A stretch of 6,198 nucleotides of DNA, from assembly GCA_011040545.1 (NCBI GenBank), contig DQYM01000130.1:1-6198 (forward strand), in the 5' to 3' direction. Within the stretch, counting starts at the first letter, position 1. Every line of letters starts with the position of its first letter. A program made the translations under genes and the position numbers. The DNA comes from Candidatus Bathyarchaeota archaeon. GTDB lineage: Archaea; Thermoproteota; Bathyarchaeia; EX4484-135. Positions 1-6,176 of the stretch are shown piece after piece. The notes below the pieces were generated by a model that saw nothing but the letters and a program-made list of their open reading frames with translations, was not told where the DNA came from and did not search any database.

Positions 1-31
1 GCGGGCACTGCCTCGGAACTGGCTTCGTTAG

Positions 32-40
32 TTTTTTAAA
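32..40 (+). promoter_or_regulatory. TATA box of the actin gene
   Basis: A run of six T followed by AAA (TTTTTTAAA) stands out in otherwise mixed sequence and fits an archaeal TATA box. Its centre, near 36, predicts transcription start around 62-63, giving a leader of only about 7-8 nt before the ATG at 70. The short leader contains GGTG (62-65), a weak match to the archaeal anti-Shine-Dalgarno. Position and composition are seen directly; the start site is inferred from the usual 26-27 nt spacing. Confidence 0.65.
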
Positions 41-69
41 CCTGCGTTTAACAGCAAGTATGGTGGGCG

Positions 70-1257
70 ATGGGGGGGAATATACTAGCCTTTGATAACG
101 GCACGGGCTTCATGAAGGTAGGCTTCGCTGGGAGGAAAAAGCCCAGCTGCGTGTTTCCTACCATGCTGGGCACCCCCGTAGTTGGTAAGAGGGTCGTAGG
201 CCTGAAGAGCATGTTGCAATTATCAAGGCCCGTGAAGAGAGGCACCATTGAGAACTGGGATGTGATGAAGACGTTATGGGAGTTCGCATTTAAGCTGTTG
301 AAGGTTACGCCGTCCGAGTGCAAGGTGCTCCTCACGGAGCCCCTCTTCACACCTGATAAAACGAGGGAAAAAGTCGCTAAGATAATGTTTGAGGAGTTTA
401 ATGTTAGAGCTCTTCAAATCGAGGTTCAACCGCTGCTCGCCCTGTATGCGTACGGGAAGAACACAGGCATGATCGTGGATATAGGCCATGGGCTTACGCA
501 GTTGGTCCCAATATACAGGGGCTTCATCATCCCAAAGGCCGCAAGAATAGTACCGCTCGGCGGCCAGGACATAACCACGTACCTCATACGATTGCTGATG
601 CACAGGGGTTACTACCTAACTACTATAATGGGGATGGAGATAGCGAAGGAGATCAAGGAGAGGCTATGCTATGTAGCCTTAGATCCAAGGGAGGAGGCTG
701 AAAGGATGAGGAGGAGGGCGTGGCCAGAGGACCTCTACACTGGTATAGCCGAGGAAGGGACGGAGATAAAGAGGGCTAAGGGCACGTACAGGCTTATCGA
801 TGGGACCGTGATAAGGTTAGAAGAAGAGGTATTCCTCGCACCCGAAGTCCTCTTCAATCCATCGCTGATCGGAGCGGACATCAAGCCTCTACCAAGCCTC
901 ATCATCGATAGCATCATGGCGTGCGATATAGATCTGAGGAAAGAGCTGATAAAGCATATAATCCTGTGCGGTGGGACGAGCATGCTTAAGGGCCTCCCCA
1001 AGAGGTTAATGAAGGAGCTGGTAAATGGCCTTAGGGAGAGGGGCATTAGGACCACGCCGAAGGTGGTAACTCCAAAGCTAAGGGAGATATTTGTGTGGAT
1101 AGGCGCCTCTAAGCTGGCCTCCCTCGTGGAGGAGAGAGACCTATGGGTCTACAGAGAAGAATATGAGAAGCATGGGATACGCATCCTCCGTGAAAAACTT
1201 GCGCCAGCACAGGCAAAGCTCGGGGGCGGCATGGGTAGGGCTGAATTCCTCATGTAG
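70..1257 (+). CDS. Archaeal actin-family ATPase, unusually eukaryote-like
   Basis: A 395-residue protein of the actin superfamily, expected to bind and hydrolyse ATP and polymerise into cytoplasmic filaments. Phosphate-1 loop is DNGTGFMK (9-16). NWD (62-64), LLTEP (87-91) and IMFEEFN (105-111) match actin blocks. Q120 aligns with catalytic Gln137. Phosphate-2 loop is DIGHG (137-141). KERLCYVALD (196-205) carries the equivalents of adenine-contacting Lys213/Glu214. Adenosine motif is CGGTSM (300-305); VWIGAS (342-347) follows. Compared with actin (375 aa) the subdomain-2/DNase-loop part is about 14 residues shorter, the stretch after CYVALD about 17 longer, and there is a Gly-rich C-terminal tail (about 378-395). 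The ATG at 70 puts the phosphate loop at the proper N-terminal distance and lies just behind a TATA box. First gene of a probable two-gene operon. Family assignment is near certain; it is more eukaryote-like than classical crenactin, as far as memory allows comparison. Filament function is inferred. Confidence 0.96.
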   Translation: MGGNILAFDNGTGFMKVGFAGRKKPSCVFPTMLGTPVVGKRVVGLKSMLQLSRPVKRGTIENWDVMKTLWEFAFKLLKVTPSECKVLLTEPLFTPDKTREKVAKIMFEEFNVRALQIEVQPLLALYAYGKNTGMIVDIGHGLTQLVPIYRGFIIPKAARIVPLGGQDITTYLIRLLMHRGYYLTTIMGMEIAKEIKERLCYVALDPREEAERMRRRAWPEDLYTGIAEEGTEIKRAKGTYRLIDGTVIRLEEEVFLAPEVLFNPSLIGADIKPLPSLIIDSIMACDIDLRKELIKHIILCGGTSMLKGLPKRLMKELVNGLRERGIRTTPKVVTPKLREIFVWIGASKLASLVEERDLWVYREEYEKHGIRILREKLAPAQAKLGGGMGRAEFLM

Positions 1258-1270
1258 CTCGCATATAATC

Positions 1271-1282
1271 AGGAGGGGGGTG
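1271..1282 (+). promoter_or_regulatory. Strong Shine-Dalgarno deciding a TTG start
   Basis: AGGAGGGGGGTG matches the archaeal anti-Shine-Dalgarno strongly. It lies in the 29-nt gap after the actin stop and supports translation from TTG at 1287. The GTG inside it (1280) and the ATG at 1294 are in other frames; the GTG frame stops within a few codons. Such a site is expected for an internal operon gene, in contrast to the leaderless starts elsewhere in the window. ATATAAT just upstream (1263-1269) looks TATA-like but sits too close to the start to place a transcript start before the TTG. Confidence 0.7.
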
Positions 1283-1286
1283 GGCC

Positions 1287-1892
1287 TTGGGAGATGAAGT
1301 CGATATCCTCGCCCTGATGGAGCGTGAGGAAGGGCGCAAGAAGCTCGTGAGGGGCTACAAGATATTGGGCTTTGAGGAGAACCCCCTCGTGCCGTGCAGG
1401 GGCGTCGTCGCTAAGCTTGATGCAGAGCTGGGCGATGTGATACCCGTACTATTCCTGATGAACATTGGGAAGGCCTCCTACATCCCAGGCGAGAAAGTGC
1501 TGACCATCAGGGAGGGTGGGCGCCTGATAACCTTCTACCCCGATGGGCGTGTAAGCCTCAACAGGGCATGGACGGAAGAGGCAGCGAGGCGGGCCTTAGA
1601 CGATGTAGTGAAGATGGTAAATGAGGCCTATGCGGAGCTCTTGCGCTACGGCCCGCCCGATGAGGAAGAACTTAGGAGGGCCTTGAGGCTCAGCTGGAAA
1701 GATGTTCTTGATGTCCTGCCTGGGGAGAACTGTGGTAAATGTGGCCGTGAGACCTGCTATTCATTTGCAATAGATGTCTTGCGTGGAAAGGCAAGGCTCT
1801 CAGAATGCACTCCCCTTATCAAGAGCTGGGAGAGGACCTCGAAGGCCCGTGAGAGGCTTGGGCATAGGATTGCAAGGGCCCTCGGCCTTTAG
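1287..1892 (+). CDS. Iron-sulphur protein with C-terminal four-Cys [4Fe-4S] domain
   Basis: A 201-residue soluble protein of unknown function. Cysteines at 149, 152, 157 and 174 (C-x2-C-x4-C-x16-C, with NCGKCG then ETC) form the FeS domain (PF04060 type) known from RnfB and from the large corrinoid iron-sulphur subunit of acetyl-CoA synthase, where it holds one [4Fe-4S] cluster. The N-terminal part (about 20-120) has a beta-rich segment with a FYPDGRVSL turn (83-91) followed by a long helix; it recalls archaeal conserved proteins of the COG4871 kind, but I am not certain of that family. No signal peptide or membrane segment is seen, so it should be cytoplasmic. Start is TTG, chosen for the strong Shine-Dalgarno. 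It follows the actin gene by 29 nt on the same strand and is probably co-transcribed. Cluster binding is well supported; electron transfer, redox sensing or a scaffold role are all open. Confidence 0.85.
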   Translation: MGDEVDILALMEREEGRKKLVRGYKILGFEENPLVPCRGVVAKLDAELGDVIPVLFLMNIGKASYIPGEKVLTIREGGRLITFYPDGRVSLNRAWTEEAARRALDDVVKMVNEAYAELLRYGPPDEEELRRALRLSWKDVLDVLPGENCGKCGRETCYSFAIDVLRGKARLSECTPLIKSWERTSKARERLGHRIARALGL

Positions 1893-2055
1893 ACATGAGG
1901 CAGATGGCTAAGCTGTTGGGAGATGGGGCTCCATTTTAAACACCCTTGGGTTCCGTGAGCAACCGCTCGGCTTCAGCTAACCCCTCATCCTATTGAGCTT
2001 AACATGATTATAATAACATAAAAACATAAATCTGAGTGTGAGGTAGCCATGAAGG
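1893..2055. other. Intergenic region with possible hairpin and extra TATA-like box
   Basis: These 163 nt separate the iron-sulphur gene from the PRC-barrel gene. I see no convincing protein gene on either strand. ATTTTAAAC (1933-1941) looks like a TATA box but is too far from the next start to drive it as a leaderless message. CC, GAGC-AACC-GCTC, GG (1953-1970) can fold into a small hairpin with a two-base bulge. It could mark the end of the upstream operon or belong to a short RNA. The right end (2002-2032) is the AT-rich promoter annotated separately. Confidence 0.35.
2013..2032 (+). promoter_or_regulatory. AT-rich promoter of the PRC-barrel gene
   Basis: This is the right part of the most AT-rich stretch of the window (about 2002-2032), a series of ATAA/CATAAA repeats on the plus strand. 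A box centred near 2028 (CATAAATC) would place transcription start at about 2054-2056, making the GTG at 2056 leaderless. A box centred near 2019 would start near 2045 and leave a short leader, with the ATG at 2068 as an alternative start. Which box is used cannot be decided by reading. Confidence 0.5.
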
Positions 2056-3066
2056 GTGGGAGAGCCAATGGGCTATATAGAGGAGGAAGAGTTCTTAGAT
2101 ACGCTGGTGGTAGATAGCGAGGGCTACATCTGCGGGCGGGTAGCATCCTTTGAGATAGCTCCAGATAAGGTGATGATGCGCTTGTATAAGGAGGTCGTGG
2201 AGGAGCGGGAGGTAGTTGACCTTGATAAATTAAAGCAAGAGTTGATGCTACGCTTGTTCGGTAAGATAGATCCAAGGCTTGAGCCAAAGCTCTACCAGAG
2301 GATAAGGAAGGACCTAAAGCTACCACCAGACTCAGTTATAGGTGAAACAGAGCTAGTAAGCTACGCCCGCCTCCTGGCCCTGGATATACCTATGAAGGTC
2401 GTAACGACCAAGACCAAGAGGCCAGTTGAGGAGCCAGTAGACCTAGATATGGTGGACTGCATGAATGAAACACCACTTGGGAAGTGCATACTGCTTAAGA
2501 CACCTTGGGAGGCTGAGAGGCGTGGCCTACCGCTTATGGATTTCGTGCCGTACAAGAGCACGGCTGAGATAAAGGGCATGTTGGTCATAGATAGTGATGC
2601 GAAGATAGTCGGCCATGCTGAACGCATACTGATAGGCAAGCCACTTGGCCTTAGGATAGCAGTTGAAACTGTCAAGGAGGTTGAGGAAGTAGATTTTGAA
2701 GCCCTCTATCAGGGCCTGCTTAGGTACTACAAGAAGCCTAAGAAGCTCATAAAGAGGGTAGCTCATGATCTTGGCATAAGGCCTGAGATGGTAGGTAAGG
2801 AGCAGATAATAGCTTGGGCCGAGAGGCTGAACCTACCCATACCTAAGAAGAGGGAGACGAGGGTCATGAGGGAGATGACGCTAGACATCCCCTGGACCTT
2901 GATAAAGAAGATAGGTGATGTGATCATACTAAGCAGGCCAATAGAGGAGCTGAGGATGAAGGGGATGCCAGTAGCCGTTGGCCCAACGGAGGAAGTTGAG
3001 AGGCGAGAGGTAGCATTACCTAGAAACCGAACTTCCCAACCCTCCCAAGCAAGTTCATCAGGATAG
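2056..3066 (+). CDS. Tandem PRC-barrel-like protein with helical insertions
   Basis: A 336-residue hypothetical protein made of two homologous halves, about 13-165 and 172-309. Each opens with a PRC-barrel-like strand pair (LVVDSEGYICGRV at 17-29; LVIDSDAKIVGHA at 176-188), continues into charged helices (55-70; 212-227) and a second helical block (76-112; 228-262), and ends with a closing element. In the second half that element is DIPWTLIKKIGDVIIL (277-292), which closely resembles the end of archaeal PRC barrels. The first-half counterpart (about 131-148, ending GKCILLKTP) is degenerate. PRC barrels are protein-interaction modules found in RNA-processing factors and in archaeal division proteins such as CdvA. 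No signal peptide or membrane segment is seen. Start is GTG at 2056 (leaderless model) or ATG at 2068. The last 15 residues are a Ser/Gln-rich tail overlapping the convergent mutase gene. The specific function is unknown. Confidence 0.8.
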   Translation: MGEPMGYIEEEEFLDTLVVDSEGYICGRVASFEIAPDKVMMRLYKEVVEEREVVDLDKLKQELMLRLFGKIDPRLEPKLYQRIRKDLKLPPDSVIGETELVSYARLLALDIPMKVVTTKTKRPVEEPVDLDMVDCMNETPLGKCILLKTPWEAERRGLPLMDFVPYKSTAEIKGMLVIDSDAKIVGHAERILIGKPLGLRIAVETVKEVEEVDFEALYQGLLRYYKKPKKLIKRVAHDLGIRPEMVGKEQIIAWAERLNLPIPKKRETRVMREMTLDIPWTLIKKIGDVIILSRPIEELRMKGMPVAVGPTEEVERREVALPRNRTSQPSQASSSG

Positions 3067-4270
3067 GCATGAGGTCCTTCCCCCTTAGCCTACCTAGGCC
3101 ACCAGTAGCGCAGGATACCTCATCAAACTTCTCCACGCCATCGGGCCTCACCTCTGGCCCAGCTAGGACAACGGGCACTGGATCACCCTCATGCTTCCCC
3201 GTCCTAAGCGATGTCGTGTGGTCAGCAGTTATGAGCACGTAGGTATCGCTATCTAGGTCAAGGGCCCCTAGGGCATGGCCAAGGGCCTCATCTATACGCT
3301 CTATCAGCTCTACCTTCTTACCAACTGCGTGGTCGTGGCTTGCTAGATCGGTTGCCTTCACATGGAGGAATACGAAATCAGTGCCACCCTCTAGCTCCCT
3401 CACGGCCCAGGAGAACTTCGCATGTAGGTCCGTATCATAGGAGCCCGTTGCGCCAGGGACATCAAGGGGCCTTAGGCCAGCAGCCCTACAGACACCCCTT
3501 ACGAGGGGGACAGCTGAGATACAGGACCCCCTTATGCCGTATAGCTCCCTCAGCGTCCTCAACCTCGGCCTGATCCCCGCACCTCTAAATAAGATGGCAT
3601 TTGCTGGCTTAGGTAGCTCCTTGTTCAGTGGGTGTGCCTCAAGGGCCTCCCTAAAGGCCCTAGAAAGGGCATTTACTATCTCAGCCGTCCTCCTGGCCTC
3701 GGGGCTGTTATCAAGTGGCCTACACTCCACTATGGGCCTGCCGATCTCACCTGGATCCGTATCGGAAACTGCCCTTGATAGGCCCTCGCCCCTTAGGACC
3801 ACTACGGCCCTGTGCTCTACCGTTGGCACGAGCTCCACAACCACGTTGAACTTAGAGCCAACATCCCTCGCCACTGGCCCTAGGGCCTCAGCAAGCTCAG
3901 CAGCATGCTCGCTCCTTATCCGCCCTGCACGCCTATCCACGATTAGGCCAGATGGGCCTACGGTTGCGAAGTTGCACCTAAAGGCCACATCCTCTGGCCC
4001 TAGATCTAGGCCAGCGCCAAGGGCCTCAAGCCCACCTCGCCCAGTGTAGTGCTCGTAGGGGTCGTAGCCAAGCAGGGCCATGTTAGCTACATCACTGCCA
4101 GGTGGCACGCCAGGGGCAACTGGATCCACTATGCCAGTTATGCCACGCCCAGCTAGGGCATCCATATTGGGCGTTTCTGCTACCTGGAGGGGCGTCCTAC
4201 GGCCTAGCTCCCTAACTGGCCTATCTGCCATGCCATCGCACACCACGAAGAGGGCCTTCAATCTAGCCAC
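3020..4270 (-). CDS. apgM: 2,3-bisphosphoglycerate-independent phosphoglycerate mutase, archaeal type
   Basis: Interconverts 3- and 2-phosphoglycerate in the cytoplasm (lower glycolysis/gluconeogenesis) using two divalent metals and a phosphoserine intermediate; alkaline-phosphatase superfamily. Numbered from the GTG at 4270 the protein has 416 residues, close to the usual size of about 400-415. Visible motifs: [11 protein letters not shown] with metal ligand D12; [16 protein letters not shown] with nucleophile S59; [25 protein letters not shown] with D308 and H312; TADH (D350, H351); and KHEGDPVP with H360. All expected catalytic residues are present. The frame stays open to an ATG at 4351, but those 27 extra residues fall on promoter DNA and are unlike the family, which begins just before the VVCDG strand. 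GTG at 4270 is therefore preferred; TTG at 4261 is possible. No Shine-Dalgarno precedes it, consistent with a leaderless message. Divergent from proS; its 3' end overlaps the PRC gene by 47 nt. Confidence 0.96.
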   Translation of the reverse strand: MARLKALFVVCDGMADRPVRELGRRTPLQVAETPNMDALAGRGITGIVDPVAPGVPPGSDVANMALLGYDPYEHYTGRGGLEALGAGLDLGPEDVAFRCNFATVGPSGLIVDRRAGRIRSEHAAELAEALGPVARDVGSKFNVVVELVPTVEHRAVVVLRGEGLSRAVSDTDPGEIGRPIVECRPLDNSPEARRTAEIVNALSRAFREALEAHPLNKELPKPANAILFRGAGIRPRLRTLRELYGIRGSCISAVPLVRGVCRAAGLRPLDVPGATGSYDTDLHAKFSWAVRELEGGTDFVFLHVKATDLASHDHAVGKKVELIERIDEALGHALGALDLDSDTYVLITADHTTSLRTGKHEGDPVPVVLAGPEVRPDGVEKFDEVSCATGGLGRLRGKDLMPILMNLLGRVGKFGF

Positions 4271-4292
4271 CCAGCAGCCTGCCCACGGGGCT

Positions 4293-4300
4293 GGATAAGG
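4293..4300 (-). promoter_or_regulatory. Candidate TATA box of apgM
   Basis: Read on the minus strand this is CCTTATCC, centred 26-27 nt before the GTG at 4270, so it would give a leaderless message. It is a weak TATA match. A better box, CTTAAAAG (minus strand, 4337 to 4330), lies further up and would start transcription near 4307, leaving a leader of about 37 nt without a visible Shine-Dalgarno. Confidence 0.4.
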
Positions 4301-4329
4301 ATTGCCCAAGCCCTGTCGGTTGGGTAATT

Positions 4330-4337
4330 CTTTTAAG
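4330..4337 (+). promoter_or_regulatory. TATA box of proS, possibly shared with apgM
   Basis: CTTTTAAG is the only AT-rich octamer well placed for proS. Its centre is about 29 nt before the GTG at 4363, so the message should be leaderless or nearly so; no Shine-Dalgarno is present. With its TTAA core the same box also reads as CTTAAAAG on the minus strand, so it might serve both divergent genes. Confidence 0.55.
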
Positions 4338-4362
4338 CCCCCTTTGCTCAAGTGGGCAAGCG

Positions 4363-5820
4363 GTGGTAATTATTGCCAAGGTAAGGGTGAGCCGTGAGGA
4401 GTGGTCAAGCCGTTTTAGCGAGTGGTATAGGCGCATGTTGATGGAAGCAGGCATCATGGACTACCGCTACCCCGTGAAGGGCTGTGGCGTCTGGCTGCCC
4501 TATGGGTTCAAGCTGAGGAAGCTCATCCTAGATATAATGAGGGGGCTCCTAGATAGCACTGGCCACCAGGAGGTCCTCTTCCCAACGCTGATACCTGAGG
4601 ACATGCTGGCTAAGGAGGCGGAGCACATAAGGGGATTTGAGGAGGAGTGCTTCTGGGTAACACATGGTGGCCTCAAGCCCCTGGGCACGAAGCTAGCCCT
4701 AAGGCCAACTAGCGAAACGGCCTTCGGCCCTATGTTCAAGCTCTGGATACACTCACATGCTGACCTACCCATGAAGCTATACCAGGTCGTGAACATGTTC
4801 CGCTATGAAACGAAGGCCACCCGACCACTCATAAGGATGCGTGAGGTCCTGACCTTCAAGGAGGCCCACACCTGCCATGCCACGCCTGAGGAGGCTGAGC
4901 GGAACATCAGGGAGGCCATAGGCATATACAAGCGATTCTTTGATGCCCTCGGCGTGCCCTACCTCATATCAAGGCGACCTGAGTGGGATAAGTTCGCAGG
5001 GGCCGTATACACGATCGCCTTTGATACCATAATGCCAGATGGGCGTGCCATGCAGATAGGCACGGTCCATAACCTAGGCCAGAACTTCTCAAGGGCCTTT
5101 GAGATAACCTATGAGCGACCTGATGGCACGCATGAGTTCGTATGGCAGACATGCTATGGCATATCTGGCCGTGTAGTAGCAGCCGTGATGGCCATTCATG
5201 GGGATGACCATGGCCTAGTCCTGCCGCCGAGGGTTGCGCCCATACAGGTCGTCGTAGTGCCAATACCGTTCAAGGGGGCTGAGGAAGCCGTTTACCAAGC
5301 GAGCAGGGAGGTTGCCGAGCGATTGAGGGAGGCTGGCCTAAGGACCTACTTGGACGAGAGGGCTGATGTAACGCCAGGCGAGAAGTTCTACTACTGGGAG
5401 CGGAAGGGCGTGCCCGTTCGTGTTGAGATAGGGCCAAGGGATGTGGAGAGGCAACAGGCAACGCTCGTCAGGCGTGATACGCTGGACAGGAGTGAGGTGC
5501 CCATAGCTAAGGTAGCAGAGGCAGTTAAGGCGCTACTAAAGCATCTTACTGAGGCCCTAAGGGAGCGTGCTTGGTCGTGGATGAAAGAGCGAGTAAAGCC
5601 AGCAGTGGGTGTAGAGGAGGCAAGGGAGTTCCTTGAGGCTAGGGGCGGTGTAGTTGAGCTGCCCTGGTGCGGTGATGATGAGTGTGGCCAACGGCTAGAG
5701 GAGGAAGTAGATGCCCGTGTCCTCGGCACGCCAGAGGACGTTGAGGCTAAGCCCCTAGGGCCATGCCCAATATGTGGTCGTGAGGCAAAGACCGTCCTAA
5801 GGATGGCTAGGACTTACTAA
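4363..5820 (+). CDS. proS: Prolyl-tRNA synthetase, archaeal/eukaryotic type
   Basis: Charges tRNA-Pro with proline in the cytoplasm; class IIa aminoacyl-tRNA synthetase of the short archaeal/eukaryotic type without the bacterial editing insertion. At 485 residues it has the normal length. Motif 1 surrounds [13 protein letters not shown] (67-79); LRPTSETA (113-120) binds substrate; motif 2 is [16 protein letters not shown] through TFKEAHT (146-170); motif 3 is [19 protein letters not shown] (266-284) with Arg270. The anticodon-binding domain spans about 295-395. The C-terminal zinc-binding domain has Cys436, 441, 468 and 471, and the chain ends in the Tyr typical of the family. The start is GTG at 4363, supported by the TATA box 29 nt upstream; a second in-frame GTG at 4387 is less likely. 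Divergent from apgM and tail to tail with the DUF1805 gene. All catalytic landmarks look intact. Confidence 0.97.
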   Translation: MVIIAKVRVSREEWSSRFSEWYRRMLMEAGIMDYRYPVKGCGVWLPYGFKLRKLILDIMRGLLDSTGHQEVLFPTLIPEDMLAKEAEHIRGFEEECFWVTHGGLKPLGTKLALRPTSETAFGPMFKLWIHSHADLPMKLYQVVNMFRYETKATRPLIRMREVLTFKEAHTCHATPEEAERNIREAIGIYKRFFDALGVPYLISRRPEWDKFAGAVYTIAFDTIMPDGRAMQIGTVHNLGQNFSRAFEITYERPDGTHEFVWQTCYGISGRVVAAVMAIHGDDHGLVLPPRVAPIQVVVVPIPFKGAEEAVYQASREVAERLREAGLRTYLDERADVTPGEKFYYWERKGVPVRVEIGPRDVERQQATLVRRDTLDRSEVPIAKVAEAVKALLKHLTEALRERAWSWMKERVKPAVGVEEAREFLEARGGVVELPWCGDDECGQRLEEEVDARVLGTPEDVEAKPLGPCPICGREAKTVLRMARTY

Positions 5821-5837
5821 GCCAGGCCAGGCTCTTC

Positions 5838-6149
5838 TCACATGAGCAGCTTGAGGGCCTCACGCCCCTTCATGCCCTCCCTTATGCCAAGCTCCCTCGC
5901 CTTGCTGGTGCAGGCCCTTACCTGCCCCTCAAGCACGTCCTCAAACGTGCGGACGCCTGATATCACACAGGCTGCGACGCCAAGGCGCTCTGCTACATCT
6001 ATGGCTAGGTAGCCACACATGATGAAGCCCCTGTTAGCCACGAGGATGAGCAGCGGTGGTGAGTTCGGCAGCTCAACCCTAACGCCCAGGGCCTTCTGGC
6101 CATCTACCTCTACCTGCCCCACTAGGACGGATGGGGCCTGCATGGCCAC
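5838..6149 (-). CDS. DUF1805 family protein (YunC-like)
   Basis: A small cytoplasmic protein of about 103 residues matching the DUF1805 family (PF08827), found in many archaea and in Bacillus as YunC; its biochemical function is not established. The family signature runs through LPNSPPLLIL (28-37), GFIMCGYLAIDVAERLG (41-57), ISGVRTFEDVL (63-73) and GIREGMKGREAL (88-99). Length is normal and the ends look complete. Translation could begin at GTG 6149 or at ATG 6143 two codons later; the TATA-like box at 6168-6176 predicts transcription start near 6146, so the ATG as an essentially leaderless start is at least as likely. It converges on proS with a 17-nt gap and so is not in an operon with it; any partner would lie beyond the window. 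Confidence 0.88.
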   Translation of the reverse strand: MAMQAPSVLVGQVEVDGQKALGVRVELPNSPPLLILVANRGFIMCGYLAIDVAERLGVAACVISGVRTFEDVLEGQVRACTSKARELGIREGMKGREALKLLM

Positions 6150-6167
6150 ACCCTATGCCTACTGTGG

Positions 6168-6176
6168 CTTTATTAG
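6168..6176 (-). promoter_or_regulatory. TATA-like box of the DUF1805 gene
   Basis: On the minus strand the sequence reads CTAATAAAG, centred about 23 nt before GTG 6149 and 29 nt before ATG 6143. It is the only AT-rich stretch upstream and suits a leaderless or near-leaderless message. The remaining bases to the window edge show no recognisable gene. Confidence 0.5.

Noticed and set aside
1263..1269. ATATAAT as a separate promoter for the iron-sulphur gene
   Set aside because: Its centre is about 21 nt from the TTG, so transcription would begin inside the gene; the strong Shine-Dalgarno indicates translation from a longer operon message.
1955..1996. A 13-codon GTG-started open frame in the intergenic region
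   Set aside because: Too short, no Shine-Dalgarno, and too close to the TATA-like box for a leaderless start.
3534..4049. A 171-codon open frame on the plus strand opposite apgM
   Set aside because: Its Ser/Pro/Ala/Thr-rich composition is typical of an antisense shadow, and it lies wholly over a well-conserved enzyme gene.
3200..4200. Many recurring short words such as AGGGCCTC across apgM and nearby genes
   Set aside because: They coincide with common Glu-Ala-Leu and similar codon runs (GAGGCCCT on the coding strand) and show no regular spacing, so they reflect codon preference, not a repeat array.
4271..4351. A 27-residue N-terminal extension of the mutase starting at an ATG on the minus strand
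   Set aside because: It covers the TATA boxes of the divergent promoter, is unlike the family N-terminus, and a GTG lies at the expected start (4270).
5391..5729. A 112-codon open frame on the minus strand inside proS
   Set aside because: Ser/Thr-rich shadow of the ProRS anticodon and zinc domains, with no promoter or recognisable domain.
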